64,000 nucleotides of DNA. Origin: Paramacrobiotus metropolitanus. Lineage: Eukaryota; Tardigrada; Eutardigrada; Parachela; Macrobiotidae. Below are positions 34,385-48,333 of the stretch, in pieces. Every line of letters begins with the position of its first letter. Position 1 is the first letter of the stretch. Position numbers and translations under genes: made by a program. The stretch lies in assembly GCF_019649055.1 (NCBI RefSeq), contig NW_026570344.1:62001-126000 (forward strand), written 5' to 3'. The notes under the pieces are model-generated. The model saw only the letters and a program-made list of their open reading frames with translations, was not told where the DNA came from and did no database searches.

Positions 34385-36460
34385 GGTTTCAAATTATGCT
34401 TGGCATCCACTAAGTTTTATGAAATCTACAGTAAAATTTGTTATAGGCAAATCTATGAAGCAGTACGTGCAGCTAGAAGTGCTCAACATAAGCGGTAGAG
34501 ATCAATAGCACACGTCTATGCTCATTACGTGCCCGTACTGCACAGTGCGCGGTAATTATCGTCAAAGCCGATTTTTGTGGTTACGAGAAATGAATTTTAT
34601 CCGAGATTAATGATTGGAATGATCAGAAATTTCATGCATGAGGAAAAGCAGAGACGTTGTGCAGCATGTAACCTATTACATGTTGAAGGTCGTTTCCCCA
34701 TTGGCGGATGCAATCGATCGAATACAGCGCAACGCCACGGCGGCGGCGGACTGTGCTCACACGCATTTGGCATTCTTGGGATCCCCGTTCATGAGTGGAA
34801 GCCCCGCCTGGTGCATCGCTTCCCCGGGATGTTGAATGTAATCTTGCGTCGGTTACAAAAATCAATACGTCTACCTTCTTTTATAAACTATTGACTAACA
34901 TAATAATATCGATACGTTTTGCCAGTGTTCGGCATGGTTTGACTTTGGATCGATAGTGCGCTACAGGGAAATGTTCGCATTCAGTTCAACTGGTCATGAA
35001 AACGTCGACGTATTCGGTATCGTACATTATCCATGCTAATTCATGACTTCATGCAGTCTTTCCATAACAGACATTGTAATTTTGTTTTACTTTTATTCAT
35101 CAATTTTACGTTGACTAAGGGCAACAGCTGATGCGTTTTGTGTACTTACGAGTGTTAGTGTTTGAGCATCTGGGTCTTGAAACGGCGTCTAATGTACAAT
35201 TTTTTAAATGCTAATATTTTGTGCAGTGTGTCGTACTGTATATGCAAAATACTGCTGCTGCTGCATATACTGCTGCAAAATTACTAATATTCAGAGGTCC
35301 AATATAAGAACGTGTTTTTACGATAGCTGTGTTAGTTTCTGTATCACTAACTCGAATTCATTACAAGCGTCGCGCCGCCATAATGGATTAGAAAATATGC
35401 ATATGTGTTATTAGTAACTTTCCTACTCTTTTTACCTACAGTATTTGCTTTGTTAAAGCACTACCCTAGCTATTAGGACATGATGTAATTGCATTACTAC
35501 ACACGGCACTGATTTCCGTCTGCTTAAAATAAGCCAGTGGTAAATAGAAGCCTCACCTTTTCGGTACACTTGCGACGTCATAAAATGTGGCATGCTTGAT
35601 GCACCAATATCTGCGATAACAGTAGGGTGTTCAAAATTACATTGCAACGATATGATATCATCCAAACTTCCACAGCTTACTTTGTCAAGTTCGTTTCCGC
35701 ATTTGGTAACAAATTTCTGTTGAGTTTGTGTGAACAAGTACGTGCGCACGTACCGAACGATACAATCTTGCGTTTGCAGTATGCGACTTTAGTCAATAAT
35801 TATTCATCTTTCGTCATTTCGTAAGGCGTAAACATTTTGATCTAAGATTCCAAAGTTTTGCATACAAGTTTCGCAGTAAACACTTGTATCATCAAGTACC
35901 TGTTGCAACTGCTCACCTTGGTTTTATGGGCTCAAAGACAGTATAGTCTGGCTGTCAGATTTCGTTAATTTTTTCTGCAACCTTAATTCAATCGTTGTTT
36001 TATACGACGTTCCAACCATAACTACTTTGATCAGAACCGCATTTAAGTTTGTATGTTGAGAGACGGAAATCCAATTAGTCCAGCGACCATTGTATTTATA
36101 CTTTATATTTTACGCGGAACATCAGCAGACAGCTGACTCCGCGCCATGGAAAATGCGCGGCGTAAGTTTCCTTATTTACCATAATCATCATTTTCTTTTT
36201 GGTTTGATCCGTTGTATAGAAGTATCGTCAAAGACAAATGCCATTAAAAATAGAGTTAAAATAATTTGCAGAACCCAGAACGCTGCCCAAATTCAGACTA
36301 CCGGTACAGTTACAGATGCTGGAAAACACCCACGAGTAAGACCAACGCTGCATACCTTCTTCAGTTTCTGCAAGGCTTATAATATTATTTCGAAGCCTTT
36401 AAATCCCGAAATGTATTGACATTATTATATTTTTGTAATATGTGCCCCTGCCTTGTATAG
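34385..36460. other. Intergenic spacer
   Basis: Holds the upstream region of the LAPTM-like gene (to the left) and of the first kinase (to the right), probably including the unidentified first exon of that kinase. A GC-richer patch at 34,640-34,850 is open on both strands with no domain recognised. Confidence 0.4.
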
Positions 36461-39129
36461 GCAGCAGTACCCTCTTGATTTCATCCCGTCGCACTTCGAA
36501 ATGCAACTGGAGGAAAACGGGAAAATTCACGAGATTTCGCCTGACACGTTAGAGTGTTTAGGTACACTGGATCGTGGCACCTATGGCTTTGTTTACAAGT
36601 ACAGACACCGATCGTCGCAATTTTTGATGGCCATCAAAGTATGAGAGAAACAAATAAGGACGTACATGAGATATCTGCTTACCGAATCAAACTCATCATA
36701 TCGGAGCAACACAAACAACACACCAATAATTATAGCGTTAAATTCATAACTTACAATTAGCGCCTTTATGAGGTAACAAACAAAGTCCTGTTTGTGAAGT
36801 AGTAGTATTTATGTATCAGTCATTCAAGTACTTAAAAAGTTATAATCAGTTGTAAGTTCAGTGTAAATATTAACAAGTACAATTTACTGTAAAATTACAA
36901 GTGTCGATCAACAGCGTGCGACATAGCCTTAACGTTTCCAGTTTAATAATATTACCTTTTGTTTCTTGCCCTGTAGTCAATTCTGGTGCACAATAATAGC
37001 TCGGGTGATCCGTTGGATATGCGAAAACGATTGTACATGGATGTTGTGATAAACCAAAAAATTCAGCTAAACGAAGCAAACCAGGAATATCTAATTCGCT
37101 CCTTTGGCACATTAATCGCTGAAGTACTCCATTCACTTGTTTTTGCTAACAACAAATTATACATGTAGATAGGCTTGCCTTATGTTTTTTTTCAGAATGC
37201 TGTGTGGATTTGCATGGAACTGATGGACACTTCGTTGAGTAAGTTGAAACTCATACTATCATACGGATGCATTTTTTGCAGTGTGCTATCTTTATCGTTG
37301 GTATCTTGTATTGACTGATTTCTTAACAGAAAAATTTTACGAGCGAGTTTATGGCACGGGCAGAAGGTTACCGGAAGAAGTCATGGCATCCATTCTATTC
37401 TCTGTGAGACTCTTAGAAAATAAATTATGACGTCATCCATAAACAAGCCTTTGCAAAAGAAGATACGAGATCGTATATTTTTTCATTTTTTGTTTCATGT
37501 TGAAGGTCGTCAGCGGTCTGCACTTCTTGAAGGACCGGCTTAAAATAATGCATCGCGATATCAAGCCAAGGTATCGTCAAATTTAATCGTAAATGAATCG
37601 TCAATGTATATTATCATAAAAATACAGCTAAAATATTTTCGGACCGTACGCTTAGTGTCGAATATGCGTTTTATATTCTTAATGATTATCTATATCACGT
37701 AAAAGTTGTCAAGGTCATTAAAGATATGCACGTCTTCGTAATTTTTACGTTGCAGGAATATACAAATTAATTGTAATTGTTGTATTAATTGTTAAACAGA
37801 AATTCTATTCTATGTGCAGTAGTACGATTCTCACGCTTCCTAGGGTGGATATATTAATTCCTAAATAAACGTACATATACAATAATGATAATTCGCCACA
37901 GGCAAGTTTAATATATTGCAAACCCTTTGCTGTTGATACTGCATTCCCAAAGTGCTCCAATGTTTTCAAGTTTCACATCAATGCCTTTTTCAGCAACATT
38001 ATGATGTCCAAGGATGGCAGAGTGAAAATCTGTGATTTTGGAATCAGTGCGGAGTTAGAAAAACACTCACAAAAAGCAATATTGGCGATCAGTATTACCA
38101 GGCGGTGTGTTCGTTAATCATCAGTCCGCTACATGTTATTTGCTTTTGTGACCGCACAATTTTTGCTTTTCAATTTCAGCCGGAACGTGTGGATACCGAT
38201 TTACTTGCCAGTATGAACGAAAAAGGTTTTGACATCCGTACCGACGTGTGGAGTCTCGGGATTACATCGGTCGGTGTATATCTACATAAATGTAGCAACG
38301 TGACAAAGTGCTGCGTAGCATTGTACAACCATAACCACCTTAATTATAATCAATTTGATGATTTGGATCATAGTTATATTGACACATGTAATATGTAGGT
38401 CTGTAATTAATTTTTATTTGAAACTACAGAAATAATAATTTCAGTGATTAGTTGCAAAGTACTGCATGATACATTTTAGAAATTTAATTTTCTTGCTTAT
38501 ATTTCTATAAGTTTGTGTTGCTTGTAGTATGTTTAAATAATATACGTCTGCGACGACAACAGTGTATCGTAAACAGATGGAAATAGCCATGGGACAGCTA
38601 CCTTTCCGGTCCACCACGGTCCTGGGTCTTGCGAAAGAAATAACGAGTCTTACTCCTCCAAAATTACCCCGTGATTTACCCTATTCCCTTGACTTCCGCG
38701 ATTTCGTTACCGCTTGGTAAGCCGTTTAAGATGATACACGCGTTTTACTTCGTTTATAAACGAAGTAAAGCACGTGTATTTTCCTAGACAGAAAACAACG
38801 CTCTTCACAACTTCAGAATGGGCTGTATATAGGTCCTTTATTACCTTTATACATACTCTGTACGTACCTATTAAGATTTCGGCGTGTCATTAATCAACTA
38901 TTGCCACTTAACGTTGGCTGGTCAATAATGAACAATATAATTTGGTACTCAAATTCGAGTTTTTTCTGACAAGTAACTGTTATCCAGTTGTCAAAGAGAT
39001 TACTCGCAGCGTCCAAGGTATGCTGAATTATTGAACATACCGTTCCTAGCCAAGCAAGCCGCGAATCGCCACGATATCAGTTCCTATGTGCAGCAAGTAC
39101 TGGACGGTGCAAGCGGAGATGTCGTGTGA
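36461..39129 (+). pseudogene. MAP2K-like kinase 1, degenerate
   Basis: Exons 36461-36638, 36977-37123, 37196-37238, 37330-37403, 37506-37570, 37994-38104, 38180-38269, 38577-38716, 38988-39129, with the same phases as the three downstream kinases. Kinase motifs present: AIK lysine, CMELMDTSL, MHRDIKPSN, ICDFGIS, DVWSLGIT. Signs of decay: the glycine loop starts LDRG instead of LGRG; the exon carrying DFG is 111 nt, where a 112-nt length is conserved, giving a frameshift near 38,085; the activation-loop Ser/Thr pair is lost (about LEKHSQKAI); and the region aligned with helix C is divergent. The first exon begins in phase 2, so a 5' exon with the start codon is missing from this model. Confidence 0.72.
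38744..38769. repeat. 26-bp perfect palindrome
   Basis: TTTACTTCGTTTA followed by its reverse complement, in the last intron of kinase 1, flanked by a further imperfect ACACG/CGTGT pairing. Confidence 0.75.
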
Positions 39130-41010
39130 AATGGACACGATATCAGCAAATAGGATAACTTATTTATTTTATTCTATATTTTTTAAGATTGTTTTTGAGT
39201 GATCATGATTCATGAGTGGTGGGTTGCCTCGTTTTTTTTTACTGACTCTAAAAGGTGAACCGTACTTGTCTTAGTGCACAGGCCAGAAGTTACTTCCGTA
39301 TCAGTTTTTTTAGTTAAGGGTTCTGGGGCTTTGGAGTGGAGCAATACGTTTGATCCCAATAAAGAAATTATAAAGCGCCTTTACGCCTTTTTCGTAACTT
39401 GTGTCAAGGCTTGTGTGTATGTGTCATTGTGAATGCGACTGAGTTGTACGTAATGATCAAAAAAGTTAATTATAACATACACATAATTTAACTTTTAGAA
39501 TTTTGTGATGCATAGAGGTATATAAAATTTCTTTTTAAAAAAATATTACAAAATTAAGTTGCTTTTTAGCACCAGTAGTTACGCTGGCTAGTAAAATAAC
39601 AAAAAATTTATTCTGAGGTACAATATTGCATACAAAGAACTCTGCACTGAAGGACAAAACAAGCCGCAGATTGCGGAGATCAGTATTATACTATATTTAC
39701 TATTTATTATATTAGTATTATATATCAAGATTAGTATTATATAATACATACGTACCGGTATCTTTTAAAGTTTTTCCCTTTTACGAAACAGAGGAATGAT
39801 GAATGGTACGCAGTGCTACTATGGCCCCTTGATGTACATTTACACCAGTACAATACATAAGCTCACAGCTACGTGGGCGCGCGAGTGAGGGTGATCAACT
39901 GCTGTTTCAGCTGATTGAGTATCTGAGATCATAATTATGGTATGTATTTTGGATCTTTGAGTTTGATTTTCATTTTTGCTAACCATTGTGAATTCTTAGC
40001 TGCGACTACATTCTTTTCTTCAGGTATGATGTATCGTTCACTTGCAGAGTTTTGATTTTGATGACCGTTTCGCTGTCCCAGGTTTTACCGTTCTGTTTTG
40101 GTATGAAACGTTTGTATTTGCAGTTTGCTTGTGATCTAAAATAGTTTGCATTCTAATTGGGCAATTCGTAAAACCGTGGCACAACAACTGTATGTTTTAT
40201 CCAAAATCAGTCGCAATCTGGGAAATGGCTGGTGAGTCGCATATTTTGCAAAAAAACGACCGAGCGTGCCATTAAAGGACAAATGTCGGCTTGTTCTTTG
40301 GCATGGACTTACAGATACTTCGCAAGCTCGCAACGATTTAAAATGTGCGGTCTCAGAGTCTCTTCTACGATTTCACCTGTTGCTAGTGCAGGCTGTGCTG
40401 CGCTGTAAATCAAAGACAGTGCTGTTATTATACGTTTGATTTGTCCTGATTACTTTTAATAGAGATCTGCGGCATTTCCACGTTCTCTGTCAAATTGGTA
40501 ACAATTTTTGTTGCAGAAAATTTAGTCTCAAAGAGAGTGAAGGGGGTGACGTTTTCGTATCCCGAAAGCCTCGATCAAGCCGTGCCACAAATGCAGTGAG
40601 TAAGAGTGTGTGTGTGGAACAGCTGACAAGCACGTTCGTTGCATTGTACAGTTTTGGGTTGTGTACTAGTACTATTACTCTTTGACTTTAATACACATTT
40701 AAACTACTAGATGCATATTTATGTATATTTACTTGTAGCTCTGTGAGCAGAGTGAGCATGTGTAAAACATTTATTATTTGAAGGTTGAACGTTCATTATT
40801 CAGTTATTCTTGTCCCTTATTTCTGTTTCAACTTTCATGTGTTATTAAATTCCGCTCATGATCTCATGATTCCACGCATTTAGATTATTGTGTTATCAAG
40901 TACATGTTTGAAGTGCTGACCATCAGAATCTTTTTTCTTAAACTTGTTTTCGGAAACTTTGTGCGTGCGAAGTGCATCCGATAAGTGAATCTGGATGAAT
41001 TCGTACTTCG
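39130..41010. other. Spacer between kinases 1 and 2
   Basis: Non-coding. A very AT-rich TATTAGTATTATA patch lies near 39,690-39,750. The 5' exon and promoter of kinase 2 should lie here but were not identified. Confidence 0.4.
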
Positions 41011-41013
41011 CAG

Positions 41014-44009
41014 ATCGGATGAGCGCGTGTCACAGGCTGCTTCGCAAACCACGATGCAATTTCACCCCGATGGTCCTGCGTATAATGTGTCAGCTGTTGA
41101 TCTGGAATTCCTTGGGCATTTGGATAAGGGACAATACGGTTCCGTCAATAAATACCGGCATGCAGCGTCCGGCTACGTTATGGCCGTCAAGGTAGGCAGG
41201 CGATCGCCTTTTATGTTCATGCATCTCACTCTAAATATTTGTATTTTTGCCCACCAGCTTAAGTTTAGACTGTTTAGTTATATTGTGTGTTGTGATACTT
41301 TATTTATGTGTGAGTGTAATAGTGTTTATCTTTTTATGGTTCTTAATGATTCTTCTTAATGTTGTTACGTTTGTTTTTTCCCTACTCGGATTTTTTAGAG
41401 TTTTAACTGTTTCATTGAATCAAAATGTTCGAGGCGCCTTTTAATATTGCAGTTGCTGCTGCTAGGAAGTAGGAAGCTGCTTTTTATTATTATCCAACAG
41501 CCAACTACAGTATAGCTAGCTTTATATATAGCAGTAAAAGTTGTTACAGTATGTAATTGTTGTTAATAATTATTACCAAAACGTTTTAATTGGCCGCTCT
41601 CTGCCGCTGAATTACGACTGATTATTTTAGGATTGTATCCATGTGCACGAGATTCATAACGGTACAGCTAAAATGGCCCTTATAGGTGATAAAATTGACC
41701 GATGACCCCGAAAAAATGAAGTGTTTGAGAAAGGATCTGGAAGTGAATAGCGACATTAGGCAGCGTTATGGGAAATGTCCTTACCTAGTGCATTCTTTTG
41801 GCGATTTGTTCTGGGAGGTTAGTCAACCCGAAACTAGTCCCGTTCTAAGAGAGCCAAATCAAAAACTCCTGCTAAGTGTGCAAATTATTTCTCCGAATTT
41901 TCACCATTTCCAAAAGAAAGTGGTTCCTTGGCTTGACTGAGATTTAATGCGCGTTAAAAGTACAAGATAATTAATTGTGGTGTTAAAGGGCGAATTATGG
42001 ATCTGCATGGAGCTAATGGATACGTGTCTTGGTACTGTATTACGTGTTACTTTCTTTTTTATTTCTAAATTCACTTGATCTGTTCATCGCTCCCTTACAG
42101 AAAAGTTCTACAAGAGCGTATTTAGATTGAACCAGCGGCTACCGGAAGACGTCATTGCCTACATTGCATATGCTGTGAGTGTCAGTTGTATACACTGTAA
42201 CTCGTGCTGATGCCAGATGGTGAGCAGGGTTTACAGTAAAGGGTTTATTGCTGTAAAAGGGGTTTACTGCTGTAAAAGTTTTACAGTTAGTAAAAACTGC
42301 TAAGTTTTTTCTGTGTATCAAGCGAAAGTCTTAGTTTTTTTCTGTGAATTCTGAACAGTTGTGATGAATTAGGTGGTACATGGACTGACGTTTTTGAAGG
42401 AAGATTTGGATATTATGCATCGCGACGTGAAGCCTAGGTACTGTAATTTTTAAGATTAAAATAATACGTTCTCGGAGGTTCTCATGCTATAAAATGTGTC
42501 CACCAAGTTTCTGGACACTGAAATTGTTCACTGTACCGATGCACTTAAACTTATGTATGGCGATATAAGAAATCCATGTGTCAGAACAAAACGTTATCTG
42601 CTGTATCTGAAGCAACTCAGTTAAATTCCGGTAAACCATTTAAAAAACTTCATTTGTATACTTGATTAGCATTCCTTCAAGAAACTTTTAACCGCGATTT
42701 GGATTTTGCTTATCTTTCCATCTGATTCTATATGTGAAATTTTATTCTGGCTTGTGTTTACCTCTTTTTATAGCAACATTTTGGTATCACGGAACGGCGG
42801 AATAAAACTATGTGATTTTGGCATCAGTGCCAAACTGGTGAACTCATTGGCAAAAACGCACATTGGTCATGATCTCTACATGCCGGTAATTTTATGGCAA
42901 AGGGTATCTGTATATTCAGCTAGTTACTTACTTAGCTTATAGTTTTTGTCAAAAAAAGGGTTTTGCAAGGTTGGCACATCACCATCGCCGTAATTGCATA
43001 GTTCATTACTGTCTCTGCACTACAATCCCGGTTTCTGTCATATTTTCATACCGATAGACTGATACTGTAGTTATTTGTCGTATCGCCATACTTGTTGATT
43101 GTACTGTCTTTGGCAGTAACTATATTCACCTGGTTCGTTTGCAGCCTGAACGAGTTAATCCAAACTCGCCAACGGATGAGAAGCGGTACGATATTCGATC
43201 GGATGTCTGGAGTGTCGGCATTACTCTGGTATATGGCTTGAAAGCTAGATTTATGGCCTTTTGGCTTTAATATTTGATAAAGGCGCTCCAATAAAAAATA
43301 TTTTAGTTAGTATATAATATTGCTGCTTTGAATAATTTTTTGCCATTGTCGCTGTTATGTGAATGTCGGTGCATTTGCGTCGTTAAGGATCTTTGCCAGG
43401 CGGTACGTTAACGGAAGTTTTTACTGTTTTTGTTAGGTTGAGATCGCAACTGGGAAGCAGCCTTTTGAAAACGGCAGCCTTTTCAGCCGAATTAGTCAGA
43501 TTGTGGAAGGAGAGGCGCCCAATTTACCCAAAGAATCGCCATATTCAGATGATTTGCGCAGTTTTATCGCTTCGTGGTGAGTGTCACAATTCATAAACAT
43601 CATGTAAAAAAATTAGTTGTATCTTCTCACTCTACTGCCGTAGGAATGGATGTTTCACTTGTATCTTTTGTGCCACTTACTTTCGATATTACAATAATTC
43701 CTGTACTCGGTTCATTAATTTTGTAGTTAAATTCCCGTCATGCGATAATTATGTAGCAAACACAAGTTATATTTTTTCTGTTGTTTCTGGTCTCATACAG
43801 TGAAGTTGCTTGGATAATTTGAATTTTGAATGATTTGAAATTTAACTTTGGACCGGCTTTTTGGTTGCAGTTGTAAAAAAGATGTTAACGAAAGACCGAA
43901 GTATGCGGATCTGTTGGCCATGACGTTTTTGAACGAAGGACGAAAACCTTGTGATATCAGCGTTTATGTGCAGTCCATTCTAGGTCCTCCATCCGAGCCG
44001 ACTGCTTAG
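41014..44009 (+). CDS. MAP2K-like kinase 2 (MKK3/4/6 type)
   Basis: Exons 41014-41191, 41686-41817, 41989-42031, 42101-42174, 42373-42437, 42774-42885, 43145-43228, 43437-43576, 43871-44009. The first exon enters in phase 2, so an upstream exon is needed; from the internal ATG 41054 the product is 308 residues. Dual-specificity MAP2K features: LDKGQYGSV glycine loop, AVK lysine, CMELMDTCL, MHRDVKPSN, CDFGISAKL, an activation loop keeping the Ser/Thr pair (NSLAKTH), DVWSVGIT, and a C-lobe ending in a DVNERPKY segment. The family phosphorylates p38 or JNK in stress signalling. The loop is one residue shorter than usual, and APE reads PPE. No frameshift or stop was found. Confidence 0.82.
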
Positions 44010-45470
44010 AAGCTGTGATTAGATAAATTGTGCTGCTTCATAAAGTCTAAGAATTCCTAAGATTTTTTGTGCATATATTTTTGTTTTTAGTTACGCTTTT
44101 GTGGCATACTCAGCGCTAGAGGTCTGAGTTTTTCGTAACAGGTAAATATTTGAGTTTTTAAGGTGATGCACAGTTGCACAACGCGCAAGTGTAGACTGCG
44201 CCGGCTCGCCATTTATACTGTGTTTTTAAATCTTTAATGTGTTATCGTATTTAATTGTGAGTGAATTTTGTGAGCGAAGACAACTCCTTAGATATTACGA
44301 TAGAATGAACCGGTAAACCTAGAAATTTATTTTTTTACGTATTACGAGGTGCTTTGTAAGAGCATATGCGTACTTATTTTACTGCACCTCTCAAGTTTCA
44401 CACTAGTTGGAGTGACTGTATGAACTATGAGATCGGTTTTAGTCTCACGTTTGGGCTTCCCTAGTATTATTGTTATTGGCGATAATGAGCGTACGGTGTT
44501 TGCACAGAATGAATTGCGCAATAGCGAAAGTTTTGCTTTGCAGTGTTAGTAAAACTGAAGTCACAAAATCGCACGGTAATCTATATTTTCCCTTGCCCAA
44601 ATAAATTTTTCCATAATGCTTCCTACTATAATGTTAGTTGTGCTAACAGAAGAAAACCATAAATTAACGAATGATGCATGTTATGGTAAATTGTTAATAT
44701 TTATTATCTGTCAGATCAATGTTAGTCAAACGTACTTACACCAAGTACTATAATTATTGTACCTCATAATTATTTAAATGCAGCTTCAACAGGTGCGAGG
44801 AAAGTGAAACGCAGGATAGTGAGATGACAGTGCATTTCATTTTACTGATTTTAGGCTTTACTGACGTATGCACTATGCAATGGCATCACATAGTATGCCA
44901 TATACAATCGTCATGTAGTGTAAGGTGCAGGCAGTGGAGTATATACGAGTAGATATACCAAGTTTGTACTGTATTATTATTTTTCTTTCTAATGGTAAAT
45001 TGTTAATAATGATCCCCGACGTACGTTTCACGTTTTATTAAGATTCTTATAAAGATAGTTAAAGTTTTGCGTTTCTAAAGTTTTGCAGTAGAAATACCTA
45101 AGTAGGCTTTTGTTATTATTGTGGAAACAAGGGATTGTCACAACTTCATTTTTCCATTTGAGCATTTTTCAACAGAACTAGTAAGTAGGAACGGAGCTTA
45201 CAATTAGCAGTTGCTGCGGGTTTAAAATGTAGCTCCTTTTTCCAGTTTGTACCATTACTGACTGCTGAAGGCTGATTTTCTTTATTGTAAATTGTTGATT
45301 TTGAAAAGTTTGTCAGTGTGTGTACTTCGGTGCAGTGTCGCGCAGGCCAAAACCACCGAGACCGCAGCAAAGACCTGTTGACGATCGCACTCCTCCAGAC
45401 GCGTACGTATTAAAGTGGCCGCAACTGGAAGTGCGTTGTGTGTTTGTGCGAGAATCCAGCGTTCGCATGC
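44010..45470. other. Spacer between kinases 2 and 3
   Basis: AT-rich, no recognised gene. The 5' exon of kinase 3 is expected here; the open frame at 45,320-45,480 could be part of it or intron read-through. Confidence 0.4.
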
Positions 45471-45480
45471 TTCGTTGCAG

Positions 45481-48333
45481 AGCACAGTTGCCCGCTCCGG
45501 CTATCGACAGTCGAGCCGTGATGCAGTTTGAGCCTAACGGAACGCCGTTCGAGGTGGCTGCCGATGATTTGGAGCTGGTGCGCAATCTGGGCCGTGGACA
45601 GTACGGCTCCGTGGACGAATACCGGCACAGGGTGTCCAGACACCATCTGGCTGTCAAGGTGAGTGCTGCAACGTGAAGGGACTTCTGTCTGGATGAAGAG
45701 GATATCCAAAATTACTGAGTGGATAAAATTTTCGATTGAGCTCGTAAAATGTTTCACTTTGGGTGGATTAACATGCCTTATTCCGCTCTGATATAATTAT
45801 TCCACTTCTTTGATTTATTATATTATGCATTCATCTATGTTAGAATGTTGGTAATTGTTTGAAATTAGTATAGTTGCTAGCCGAGTATTTTTCTGTGCAT
45901 GCTGTCATGTTATTAATTTTAAACTTTTGTTAACTTGTTGCTTGCATATGTAATGGAATAATAGCCATAATCATTATCGAATTTCCAGCTCATAACTCTC
46001 CGTTAAACTGCAGATTAGCAATGTGTCGCCTAAATTATTACAATAAAAATTGATTATTACCGTGTTATTGAAATTGTTACCGGGTTATTGAAATTGCAAA
46101 TTTCATTTGGTAGCCACTAGTGGAATTTTCTTGGTGCTTTGTTAAGCAGTGCAAGTTGTTTTTCGAAAGTATTATCTTGATGTTTGCACTCGTCTGCGTA
46201 ATAATACTTAATTATAGCGATTTAGGTAGAGCAGTGCAGCGAAAATCCCGAAAACTGTTCACTTTCTGTTGGTTACAGCGTATTCGTGTCACGGATGATG
46301 CGGAGCAGCGGAAGCGGATGCTGATGGACTTGGAAGTTAACAAGCTCCTAAATGGACTGGGTGGAGAGTGCCCGTACTTGGTCCGCTCCTTTGGCTCTCT
46401 GTTTCGCGAAGTACGTATGATGGCATGACTTTGTCATTCTTGACAACCAGCAACGGGATAATATTGTTATTGTGCTCCAAATATGTGTAAATCATTTACA
46501 GTACATATGTACGCACTTCTCCCTGCACCGGTCTATATACTCCTCCCAGTCTCGATTCGGTAGAGGGGTGGCTTTTCTATTTATATTTTACACTTGCTAT
46601 TTACATATATCTATATTACATAATAAACTAACAATACGTTTTACTTGCAGGGCGATGTTTGGATTTGCATGGAAGTAATGGACACGTCGTTAGGCAAGTT
46701 GAGTACAGTAAGGAATATATCGCAGTACCGGTATTGCTGATTACTTAGTGGGCAGGAGTAAGAATAGTACTGTTTGGATTATTTTGCTATTCTTTTAGAT
46801 GCATTTTACAAAAAGGTGTTCATCTTGGGTCATACAATACCGGAGCGGGTTATTGCGCACATTGCCTGGGCTGTACGTGAACACTGCGATGTTTTGCTTG
46901 AATTTCTGCAAGTCTGCATCTTGTAATTAAGTGAAGTTGCAGGCGCTTGTAGGTTTGAGTTTTCTGAAGTGTAAACTTGATATTATGCATCGCGATGTCA
47001 AACCCAGGTAAGAACCAGCGGTGCCACTACGGCAGCATACTGGTCACCATTACTATGAGCAGTAAAGACGCCCAGTTCTTATTGAAGAAAGCTTTTACAG
47101 AAATTATATTGTTTACAAATGATATCATTACCGAGTGCAAACTGGAAATACAGTTATAATGTTCCAGAGAAATAATGATAAATGTGCAAAAGTTCAGCTA
47201 CAAATTACTTTGCCATTATTTTTGCTTCAGCAATATGCTGCTTTCACGACGGGGAGATGTGAAACTTTGTGATTTTGGCATCAGCGCAAAGCTGGTAAAA
47301 TCTCACGCAAAGACGGCAATTGGATCTCCCTGTTATTTACCGGTAAGAGGATGTTTTCGAGTTAATTTGTGTTACTAATCTGCACTGTTTTTGTGGTACA
47401 GTGTTGTATGGTTGTGGTGTCTGAGTCAGATTTTGGATTTTTTTTTAGCCGGAGCGAATAACTCCTCCTAGCACCGAGTACGAGTACGACATACGTTCCG
47501 ATGTTTGGAGTTATGGTTTAAGTCTGGTTAGTTCCATTTGGTTTCTTTACCAAAATAGTTGGGAAATTGGTATTTTTTAATGGTGTGTTATTCGGTTTAA
47601 TTTTATTAACATGCAGAAATCATTTTGAAAAAATCCTGGCTTTGAAGCTTGGGCATCGATGCTTTTTAGATTGAGATTGCCCTTGGTAAATTTCCCTATA
47701 AATCTTGGAGAGACAAATTCGAGCAGATGAAGGAAGTGGTCGGTGGTCCGCCGCCATCTATTCCGGACTTTCTCTTCTCACATAATTTCCGCGATTTCGT
47801 TCGCAAGTGGTACGAGTACATGTATCTAACGGTGACAGATTAATCAGTATTGCGTTAAAACGCAAGTTCCATTAATTCATGTAAATAACTGCTGAATTTC
47901 TTTTGCGTTTCAGGATCTGTCTATTGCTAGAGTACTTTACGGAAAATTTGTTTTCAAATTTTTTTTACTAACTGTAATTAGTTCATTTTAGCATTCGCTG
48001 TTTTAAAGTAAGCTGAATTTGCGGAACATGAAATCCTTAGTCAGATGGACTGTTTTGCTTTTCGTGTTACAGTACGACTACAGAGGCTTTATATAAAGAG
48101 ACTTTTATCTTAGAATACAGTGTGATTTTCTAGTTGCACGGTTGTTACGGGTTTTATTTAACTCTTGAATATTGCGCTTTTTGTTCGACAGTTGCGAAAA
48201 GGATGTTGATTTGCGGCCCACTTATCGCGAGCTGCAAGTAATGCCATTCTTGATCAGTGCCGAAATGGATGTGCAAACCGTGAGTGAATATTTCGTCGCC
48301 ATTCTTGATGCACCGGTTCCTAATGTTGCCTAA
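45481..48333 (+). CDS. MAP2K-like kinase 3 (MKK3/4/6 type)
   Basis: Exons 45481-45658, 46279-46410, 46651-46693, 46799-46872, 46943-47007, 47231-47342, 47449-47526, 47670-47809, 48192-48333. From ATG 45521 it is 307 residues; coding continues upstream in an unseen 5' exon. Features: LGRGQYGSVDEYRH, AVKRIRV, CMEVMDTSL, MHRDVKPSN, LCDFGISAKLVKSHAKT with both activation-loop phospho-sites, DVWSYGLSL, and a C-lobe with the ERPTY-equivalent LRPTY. The intron after 46693 begins GCAAGT, a GC-AG intron at a position where the other three genes use GT. The phase and downstream frame (DAFYKKVF) confirm it. A cytoplasmic kinase activating a p38/JNK-class MAPK is expected from the family. Confidence 0.85.

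Noticed and set aside
34577-34894. Open frames on both strands in a GC-rich patch
   Set aside because: No domain, no splice partners and comparable openness in several frames.
36146-36162. ATG followed by a GTAAGT donor as first exon of kinase 1
   Set aside because: It would leave phase 1, but the next exon needs phase 2, so the frame does not join.
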